Assembly: GCA_029706075.1 (NCBI GenBank)
Contig: JAINUG010000015.1
Span: 1-64,000 of the forward strand
Direction: 5' to 3'
Length of the DNA stretch: 64,000 nucleotides
Source: Aldrovandia affinis
Lineage: Eukaryota > Chordata > Actinopteri > Notacanthiformes > Halosauridae
Below, piece after piece: positions 58,801-64,000 of this stretch. The notes under the pieces are model-generated. The model did not search any database, was not told the DNA's origin, and worked only from the letters and a program-made list of their open reading frames with translations. Each line of letters opens with the position of its first letter. The stretch's first letter is position 1. The translations under genes were made by a program, and so were the position numbers.

Positions 58801-61776
58801 GTTGGAAAAAGGAGCTGTCTGCGCATAAACTCCAGCGCTGGGGATCCGCAGCTGCTTTCATTTCTGCAGAGATGCTGTATGAGAGGAAGGGGCAGATGAA
58901 GGAAAAAAAGACACACCACAGAACAAAAGAGAACGTTTCAGATGACAGCCCAATCCTGTTTTTTTTTAGGGAAAAGCAACACTAACCCAAGCTATAGACT
59001 GTATCCTTTTCACAATCTTTAGGAGAAGCTTCCCAAAGCTCCCTGGCTCAAAAGCTGTGGCTGAGTGCTTGATGCACAGGCAGAGGAGGAAGGCCGGGGT
59101 GAGCTTGTGGTCATCCCCACCTGGCTCGATGAGGGACATTATTCTGCCGATCAGCTCGTCCTCGTGCGCTTTCTCGAAGTCCAGCTGCAGCTTCCTCTTC
59201 TGCAGGCTGCGGTTTTTGATCGAGTGGGCCTTGAGGCTGCGGCGCCCCGGGGCCTTGTCCCTGATCAGAGAGCCGCACAGGCGGCAGGCCTGTCCCGCCG
59301 CCCCGCCGGCCGCCTCGCCCTCCGCCTCGTACAGCTGGCCGAGGCTCCGGAGGCGGGCCAGAGTCTGGGCGGGCAGGGGCTTGGCACTGACGGGGTCCTT
59401 GTAGAGGAAGATGTAGTGCGCGCCGAAGGAGAGCAGGTCCCCGTGCCGCAGGTGCGTGGTGCGCTCGGCGCGGGAGAAGTTCACCAGGACGCTGGCCTGC
59501 GGCACCGGCTCCACCACCAGCCGCTCCTCCACCGCGGAGCTGAAGCGCCGCATCACCTGAACCTTCTTGATCTTGCAGTGCAGGGGCAGGATGTCCGGGG
59601 ACGACAGGCAGATGTTGGGCCGCGCTGAGGCCGTCTCCTGTCCCACTGTGTGCTGATCGCGGTTCAGCAGGTACACCAGGCAGTCCTGCCGAAAAACACA
59701 AAGCACAAAATTCAATAAAAAAAAAAAAAGGATTCAATATCAAATAAAAATATATTCCATTTTACATGTACATTTTTAGGCATTTGGCAGATGCTCTTAT
59801 CCAGAGTGACTTTTACACACAGCTGGAAATTTTACTGCAGCAATTCAGATTAAGTACCTTGCTCAAGGGTACAACAACAGTGCTCCACCTGGGAATTGAA
59901 CCAGCGACCTCTGAGTTACAAGCCCAGATCCCTAACCATTACACTGCACTGCCGCCCAAGACGGAGTCAGTGGTGAAAAACAAGGCATGATCGTGAAAGA
60001 GGGATAACTGTATGCCACAGACAGACATGTTGGTAAGCTTTTTTTTGCAGATTAAATCTAAGCCTGCTTTTGCATGACAAAGAGACTGTGAACTCTGTGT
60101 TATTGAACAGATGTTTAGTGCAAGGTGAGACAGGCTAAATGTAAGCTCTGGCCCAGGGCTGTCCCATGCTTCAGCTCAATCTGAATGTCATGTTCAGGGA
60201 AAATCTTTGCTCAATTACATCCACAGTACCATACATGCCATACTTTAAATAGTGCTTCTATTTCCTTCTCTTTCATGAGTTTAGACATAATACAGACAAT
60301 TTCCCTCCAGGGCCAGTGTGGCCTTGGCCACTGTTATGCATTGATTGGAAGGTTTTGCTTCTGTAACAGCACTAACAACATCCTTAAGGACAAAATTAAT
60401 CTTTCAAAATGATTCATTGGAGCGCTTTGTGATCAATTACCAACTAATTGGTTGTGCTAGGAGAAAAGCAACATCGTGCTGCAAGGCAAATGCACCCGAT
60501 TAGAAATGCTTTGAACCAAAACAACAATGGGCCATCTGTACACAGAAGGGGCTTACAGCTTATGAGGCAACGGCATGTGGTCTTGGGAGCATGCAGAGAT
60601 GGGAATCTCAATCTAAAGAACCAGGATTTCAAAAACTGATTAAACTGACTCCCGGAAAACCCTTCCTCTGCATATTCTGACTGTTGAGGATATACTATTC
60701 CTATTCCAGAAGCAAAATATTGGGGCCAACTGATATGGCTCCATCATTGCCAATTGCTGACTTATTGTTCAAATAAAGTCATACAAAAGATTAGCAAAAA
60801 ATTATCAAATGTAGAAGTTGCTTGATGGTGGAGAATTCAATTTTTTTTTATGTGGATATTGACAGCTCTGTCAACAACACATTTTTGTAATTTTGTCTTC
60901 ATTAATAAACATGAAATATTGAAATGTACGCTTTGTCAAGACCAGCTGCGCATATTTATGATTGTAAGCTTCTTACTGTTGATGTAAAAAAGAAAAATAG
61001 ATTGTAGCAAAAACATGGAGTGGAGATGGAGGACTTGCAAATTGACGCAAGGAAGGAGGAGATCCATTATGATGGCCTTCCCCATTGGAGTTAAGCCTAC
61101 TGATTAGTGCACATGCAGTGTTAGCCAGTGCTCAGCGGTGCAGGCAGCCTTGCAGCTTGGCAGTCTTACACTGGGCTCAGACTATTATTCCTGAGATTGC
61201 AGATTTCTCCCTCTCCCGGAGCAGCCCCCCTTTGTTCCACAGATAAGAAGGGGCTATGTCCCCTGCTCCACATGAAACATTCATCAAACTGCAATTCAGC
61301 TGTGACGCAAGACTGTTCGTGAGCGCTCCAACCCAGATAACTGAAAATGATTTACTTCAACCGCAACACAAATGAAAGAATCAAAGGTGAATTGGGCTGT
61401 TTCAAGGGCATGCATCATTCGCAATGTTAAATGACATAATGGAGAGGAGACGGAAGAAAAACATTGACTATATTGTCGACTATACCTGTCGGTTGTATCC
61501 TTGAAGGAGCAGGAGGTGTGGGGACTGGTAGAGTGAGTGTCGGACTCCGCCGCCCTCTCTCTCATCCTTCCCGTCCCGCCTGCGCCCCGTCCCTGCCGCT
61601 CCGCCCCCTCAGGGGCCCGGGCAGGGTGGAGTAGTAGCGCTTGGGCTCATCCCCGGGGCCGCCCACCAGGTTGAGGCTGGTCTCGCTAAGGCTGCGGCAG
61701 AAGGTGGCCCCAGGGTTCAGGGTCATGGTCCCCTTCGCCCGGTTCCGCTGCAGCTTCCTTGCCTGGGCGTTGATAT
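37575..61776 (-). CDS. radil: radil, Ras-associating and dilute domain protein (13 exons, 5' end outside window)
   Basis: Exons A to M in transcript order: 61776-61486, 59685-58987, 56855-56818, 56368-56211, 51919-51804, 49639-49399, 44465-44293, 43280-43130, 42594-42404, 40818-40458, 39263-39127, 38153-38014 and 37674-37575. They total 2796 nt. Radil is a Rap1 effector that controls integrin adhesion, cell migration and, in fish, neural crest movement. Visible parts are the FHA domain (exon B), the DIL/dilute domain (exons D-I), a Ser/Pro linker (J) and the PDZ domain (K-M, with a GLGMG carboxylate-binding loop). All junctions are GT-AG and phases agree, except that exon A is one base too long. 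The N-terminal RA domain is not in the window. Gene order next to foxk1 and the PDZ end distinguish it from rasip1. Confidence 0.95.
37675..38013 (-). other. radil intron L-M with long CA repeat
   Basis: This 339-bp intron holds a (TG)n tract on the + strand (37744-37804), which is (CA)n in the radil transcript, about 70 nt before the exon M acceptor. A poly-T run lies at 37860-37874. Confidence 0.9.
37744..37804. repeat. (TG)n microsatellite
   Basis: About 30 uninterrupted TG units. Confidence 0.97.
38014..38153 (-). CDS. radil: radil exon L (PDZ, middle)
   Basis: The exon is 140 bp. It encodes HTPLNAPGIYIRTLIPDGPA and GRLRIGDRILAVNGTSLIG, the classic PDZ core. The donor CAGAG|GTCAGT is in phase 2. 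Confidence 0.95.
38154..39126 (-). other. radil intron K-L
   Basis: It contains the palindromic hAT-type MITE at 38307-38514. The rest is unique sequence with no exon seen. Confidence 0.8.
38307..38514. mobile_element. Palindromic hAT-type MITE (208 bp)
   Basis: It begins CAGGGGTGTCCAATC and ends with the complement, GATTGGACACCCCTG. Most of its length folds back on itself (GTGGGTGCAGG with CCTGCACCCAC; ATCAGGTG with CACCTGAT). Flanks are ATATAGAC and GTATAGGC, agreeing at six of eight positions as an aged 8-bp duplication. There is no coding capacity. Confidence 0.8.
39127..39263 (-). CDS. radil: radil exon K (PDZ, first part)
   Basis: The exon is 137 bp. It encodes DDFCSVFVVELDKGPFGLGM then GLIDGL, with GLGMG as the carboxylate-binding loop. 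The donor CTG|GTGAGT leaves phase 0. Confidence 0.95.
39264..40457 (-). other. radil intron J-K
   Basis: No exon or repeat of note. Open frames on both strands here have no recognisable domain. Confidence 0.7.
40458..40818 (-). CDS. radil: radil exon J (linker)
   Basis: The exon is 361 bp, starting REQPQSHSSPRAATALREGE. It is Ser/Pro-rich with little order expected, and holds the conserved SSSCLLTPPNTPLYPD patch and NGFIANGMEG. It joins the DIL and PDZ domains. The donor GGAAG|GTGCGT is in phase 1. Confidence 0.92.
40819..42403 (-). other. radil intron I-J
   Basis: It contains a short CA repeat (40845-40874), a type B SINE (40875-41103) and a homeodomain-site-rich unique stretch at about 41660-41880. 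No exon is seen. Confidence 0.75.
40875..41103 (+). mobile_element. tRNA-derived SINE, type B, copy 3
   Basis: Full length with A-box region CAGTGTAATGG and B box GGTTCAATTCC. The tail has lost a few bases (CTCTGGAGCGTCTGC). Antisense to radil; its head starts 56 bp from the exon J acceptor. Confidence 0.9.
42404..42594 (-). CDS. radil: radil exon I (end of DIL domain)
   Basis: The exon is 191 bp. It encodes DLLESFENHPPIVLPSSGF, the DDNIYRQLLYVRHFLWGLR signature, then SADWQELQ. The donor CAG|GTACCT leaves phase 0. Confidence 0.95.
42595..43129 (-). other. radil intron H-I with pyrimidine repeat
   Basis: A (GA)n-rich tract at 43058-43124 on the + strand, (TC)n in the transcript, starts right after the exon H donor. 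No exon is seen. Confidence 0.85.
43058..43124. repeat. (GA)n-rich imperfect microsatellite
   Basis: GA and GGGA units with interruptions. Confidence 0.9.
43130..43280 (-). CDS. radil: radil exon H (DIL domain)
   Basis: The exon is 151 bp. It encodes VSWRALSMEHPTLRPVQL, HRILTQYQLAAELGP and EEEALIYRT. The donor ACAG|GTCAGG is in phase 1 and is followed within 10 bp by a long pyrimidine repeat. Confidence 0.94.
43281..44292 (-). other. radil intron G-H
   Basis: It holds a poly-T run at 43389-43409 and otherwise unique sequence. No exon is seen. Confidence 0.75.
44293..44465 (-). CDS. radil: radil exon G (DIL domain)
   Basis: The exon is 173 bp. It encodes RGWFQRSRVVQIQTCMRM, LADKFFSKLCSTIRILATP and TQQLAQ. 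The donor CAG|GTATCC leaves phase 0. Confidence 0.94.
44961..45582. repeat. 52-bp tandem repeat array
   Basis: Eleven units of about 52 bp run from 45014 to 45582, each with GCAGTCAGCAG, GCACAGCATCACTGC and ATACACACTGCAG. A degenerate unit precedes them. Unit 3 is about 3 bp short and unit 5 about 1 bp short. The last six units alternate between CAGAGAGAGAG and CAGGGAGAGAG. The array has no stop in any + strand frame, so long open frames across it are artefacts. Confidence 0.95.
46302..46449 (-). mobile_element. tRNA-derived SINE, type A, copy 7
   Basis: Full length on the - strand but diverged: the tail lacks part of the AGCGTCTGCTAAATGGC stretch (+ strand reads GCCATTTATAAGATGC). Confidence 0.85.
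49399..49639 (-). CDS. radil: radil exon F (DIL domain)
   Basis: The exon is 241 bp. It encodes SLYVVLPGLLDCNPF, VLQVLQTTQDLLQQYEVH and MFAYLFFFSNVSLFNQLLDK. The donor AAAG|GTGAGT is in phase 1. Confidence 0.95.
49640..51803 (-). other. radil intron E-F
   Basis: No exon or clear repeat. A TGTACAGTAT word is repeated within 40 bp at 51445-51475. Confidence 0.7.
51804..51919 (-). CDS. radil: radil exon E (DIL domain)
   Basis: The exon is 116 bp and encodes GSKESLLSATISANEEAM and TVLEEVIMYTFQQCVYYITK. The acceptor is TCTTTTAG and the donor AAG|GTAAGG leaves phase 0. Confidence 0.95.
51920..56210 (-). other. radil intron D-E (4.3 kb)
   Basis: A run of AAATA units is at 52584-52610. A possible type C SINE relic lies at about 53085-53260 (CCCATTTTTCTCTCAAATTC), low confidence. 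An imperfect X-box (GGTTGCTAGGCACC) is near 53873. No exon is seen. Confidence 0.65.
56211..56368 (-). CDS. radil: radil exon D (DIL domain)
   Basis: The exon is 158 bp and encodes HQDPASLSLLSISDLVPD, then FFWMSNAIEILYFIQQKSP and YMQGIEKLDSK. SDLVPDLQ and FWMSN are hallmarks of the dilute domain. The donor AAAG|GTGTGC is a weaker match to consensus. Confidence 0.95.
56369..56817 (-). other. radil intron C-D
   Basis: 449 bp, no exon or repeat seen. Confidence 0.75.
56818..56855 (-). CDS. radil: radil exon C (38 bp)
   Basis: The acceptor TCTCACAG is followed by DKTKELALKQAQ plus two bases, then the donor CA|GTGAGT. It matches the EKTKELAEKQAQ segment of mammalian RADIL. Phases agree with exons B and D. 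Confidence 0.93.
57497..57570. mobile_element. SINE type C-related fragment
   Basis: It shares the words TTTTTCCCCAATTTTTCTCC and AGTTTGGTAGCCAATTG with the ends of the type C elements at 10794 and 19325. The continuation is not recognisable. Confidence 0.45.
58155..58582. pseudogene. Fold-back Tc1/mariner-like relic
   Basis: The right part (about 58325-58582) carries the same family as 27922-28477, in the opposite orientation. It ends in TTATTTTGGCAGTTACCTG and has a SQSPDLNP motif in the + strand followed by a stop. The left part (58155-58255) is an inverted copy of a piece of it, so 58207-58247 and 58360-58400 form complementary arms of about 41 bp. Confidence 0.75.
58987..59685 (-). CDS. 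radil: radil exon B (FHA domain)
   Basis: The exon is 699 bp, exactly 233 codons, phase 0 at both ends. It starts DCLVYLLNRDQHTVGQE and continues ICLSSPDILPLHCKI, the Radil FHA-type domain. It ends with IEPGGDDHKLTPAFLLCLC and the start of the DIL region. A CRLCGSLIRDK segment and a basic KNRSLQKRKLQ stretch lie between. The donor is TGG|GTTAGT. Confidence 0.95.
59686..61485 (-). other. radil intron A-B
   Basis: It contains a type B SINE at 59761-59956. The rest is unique; 60410-60560 has several AATTAG-like and AACAATGG words. No exon is seen. Confidence 0.75.
59761..59956 (-). mobile_element. tRNA-derived SINE, type B, copy 4
   Basis: On the - strand, the head, the CTTGAGCAAGGTACTTAA body and the tail are present but diverged, with an internal deletion between body and tail. 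It is in the same orientation as radil and its tail ends 75 bp before exon B. Confidence 0.85.
61486..61776 (-). CDS. radil: radil exon A (apparent one-base frameshift)
   Basis: The acceptor CTCCTCAG is followed by INAQARKLQRNRAKGTMTL and CRSLSETSLN, matching the segment after the RA domain. The 3' part reads RHSLYQSPHLLLLQGYNRQ before the donor CAG|GTATAG. These two parts are in different frames. The first frame stops at 61562-61564, and the second has a stop at 61609-61611 upstream. A length of 291 is one base over what the flanking phases require. Confidence 0.85.
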
Positions 61777-64000
61777 CTGAGGAGAAGAGCGGCATGTGAC
61801 CTTGTGCGCCAACACCACCAACAGCAATGCCGCGGGAACACACTAGGGCACACTGATCTCAAACCACCATGGAGAATGTCTTATGGGCTTGCATATGCAG
61901 GGATGTGGATGTTATTGTGAGATATACAGGCCTTGCTGACAGATAAGACAGTATGCACATGCAATGACATCCTCGTTCGCTGACAGTAGCTGAATACTTC
62001 TGGTCATCAGGGATTCAGACCCACGTCCATATTCTACTGCCATCATTCTGGCAAGACGGCAGATATTGTCTATTTTTCAAGAAAATCCAGCATCAATCTC
62101 TTTGTCGTGCCTGGTCTTCATTGAACATGACACCAAATAAGCCACAATCCAGTTCAGTGTTATGTCAGGGAATTACTGGACTCTGGGCAGCAGATAAAAA
62201 CGAGAATGGATACAGTAGCAAATACCTTGGATATAGAAACTGTTGCCAGTGGTGGTCTGAACCCTGAGGATGCAGATGGTGACGATGGCATGGTAAATGC
62301 ATATGGGCGAGACACCATACCTGAGGACAGTCCCCACCTTTAATACTAGTAGAGGAGGGCTTTACCGAGTGCGGGCAGTGGGGCGAACTCCGCGCTTTAA
62401 TATACCCAGCTCTACCCATAGGAGGCGCTATGATGTGGGAGTTTTTGTGGACTCCTACAACAAGGAAGGGCACACTCTCAACCACCGCTGCTGAAGATAC
62501 TGGCGGCATGTAAATACACAAACAAACAGTCATTTGTACTTGCAGAAATACCGTAATTGCATATCAGAGTTGAGCAGCCAGGGAATGAGCATGGGACCTG
62601 GCAGTTTTAAAAGGCTGACTGAGCCGTGACATAATTGTGCCTTTACAACAGACATATTCAACACTCCACTCAACAGTCAGCTTTTTACATGGCACCACAG
62701 TTTTACTTACAACACCTAGTGAATAATAAGTTATTACAGAAAGCATATTTTATTAAGGGAAGCAATTACTGCAAATTACTTGATCCATTAAGAATTCAAG
62801 ACTACATGTACAGAGGGCGAGAGAGAATGGGGGTGTCTTTGAAATTACAAGCAAATCTCATCTCGACACAGCAGACCTGAAAGAGAACACTGTAAAAGGT
62901 CACGGCGAACGATTAAACAGAGGAGATGCGCAATGTATTCCGTCATCGTTTCACTCGTCACAGATGGCGCTCTACCTTATTGCGTGTTCCCGTGACAGAC
63001 ATAACGATGTTAGATTTCATTACGAGACCGTTACCGAAAACATCCATCAAACGCGACTCTCCTTCTCCCTATTAACCCTCGCGTGAAATTTACTGCATTC
63101 TGACACCGCGAGGGATGCCCGACGTCCAAACCGCAGACGCTGGTAGCTCCGCCATTGGACGGCACCCGTGCATCTACTTATTATCAATCTCAATCACGGC
63201 AGCGCTTTCCATGTATATTTAATCACTCAGCTGTGGCTTTGCCCTTTCGGGTCTTTCCGTAACACTGTAAACATCTCTGTAACCTTAATTAGAACAAGGA
63301 AGGAAGCACTGCTGCATTGCAGATGCCCATAGAACAGATTGCTGTGCTGTAAAGCTGACAATAAAATATCTATTGCTTATTCACAGGTATGCATCTTTTT
63401 TTAGGGAGACCAGAATCAGCACACTCCAGCAAAAACCAGAAGAACAAAATCCACCGTTATTTGGACTGTATAATTGACGGTTTTGCTGTGGGGGTGTGTA
63501 GATTTTTCAATCGTAAACACGTGCACACAATTTATTCACCCTAAACCTAAATCTGTGCCCATGGATTATATTTGCAATCTATTGCTATTTTGTAATGGTC
63601 TGGAGGTACTATTTTGGATGTACATTAACATGTATTGGGCATGAAACACAGTTCGTTGTGAAAACTTTCAGCTTTCACAAAAGGTGATTAAGGGTACAAT
63701 ATATGCAGTCCAGTATGTGTAGAAAGCTGTAGGCATTGTGAAAATCTGCCCACTTGTACAGAGCGGTGCCAGGTATCATTTCTGATAATGCATAGGATCG
63801 AGACCCCTGTACATGCTTGTTGACAGCTTGCCAGGTGCAGGCATTAATTATGAATTCCATCCCTTTGGGCAGACTTATATGTGTTTAATGAACCATTAGC
63901 TCATTCAAATGCTTCAATAACCTCACAGAGCAGCTGTCACTTAGATAAATTCAGCGGGGGACTTTGGGCACCTTTTCTCAAAACACCAGACATGGGCTTG
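61777..64000 (-). other. radil intron upstream of exon A (incomplete)
   Basis: No RA-domain exon is recognisable on either strand, so this appears to be intron running off the window edge. A CpG-richer unique stretch lies at about 62890-63300. Short open frames at 62165-62533 have no known domain. Confidence 0.6.

Larger units (their letters stand above)
56856..58986 (-). other. radil intron B-C
   Basis: It carries a type C SINE-related tail at about 57497-57570 and a rearranged Tc1-like relic at about 58155-58582. No exon is seen. Confidence 0.7.

Noticed and set aside
62297..62494. Open frame of 65 codons on the + strand, with an overlapping 122-codon frame on the - strand
   Set aside because: No recognisable domain, no match to the missing Radil RA domain, and no convincing splice context.

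Overview
This is vertebrate, almost certainly teleost fish, nuclear DNA. It holds spliced genes with multi-kilobase AT-rich introns, tRNA-derived SINEs, Tc1-like transposon relics and microsatellites. I see nothing bacterial and no operons, CRISPR arrays or ribosome binding sites. The mix of SINEs may suggest an early-branching teleost, but I cannot fix the species.

Two genes explain the coding content, arranged tail to tail. foxk1 runs on the + strand: nine coding exons from 2390 to 24210 encode a complete protein of about 658 residues, with an FHA domain, a forkhead domain split over exons 4 and 5, and a Ser/Thr/Gln-rich tail. All eight introns are GT-AG and phase-consistent. The 3' UTR is probably long; a plausible polyadenylation signal lies at 29577. 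radil (Ras-associating and dilute domain protein) runs on the - strand from 61776 down to the stop codon at 37575. Thirteen coding exons are in the window (called A to M here, in transcript order). They encode the FHA, DIL/dilute and PDZ parts; the start codon and RA-domain exons lie beyond the right edge. The two genes act separately: FoxK1 is a nuclear transcription factor, and Radil is a Rap1 effector in cell adhesion and migration. Their linkage matches the human FOXK1-AP5Z1-RADIL neighbourhood, but I find no ap5z1 exon between them.

Layout: 1-2389, upstream flank with a LINE relic, a SINE and the presumed foxk1 promoter; 2390-24210, foxk1 (introns 1 and 2 are 7.4 and 10.2 kb and carry most of the mobile elements); 24211 to about 29.6 kb, probable foxk1 3' UTR; about 29.6-36.3 kb, intergenic; about 36.3-37.6 kb, radil 3' UTR; 37575-61776, radil; 61777-64000, radil upstream intron.

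The most notable observations are an apparent one-base frameshift in radil exon A (61486-61776), a 52-bp tandem array with a partly alternating 104-bp higher-order pattern, SINEs sitting within about 100 bp upstream of five coding exons, nested and fold-back Tc1 relics, and an unclassified 75-bp repeat shared by two distant sites. I found no convincing new biological system: this looks like an ordinary fish locus with informative repeat history.
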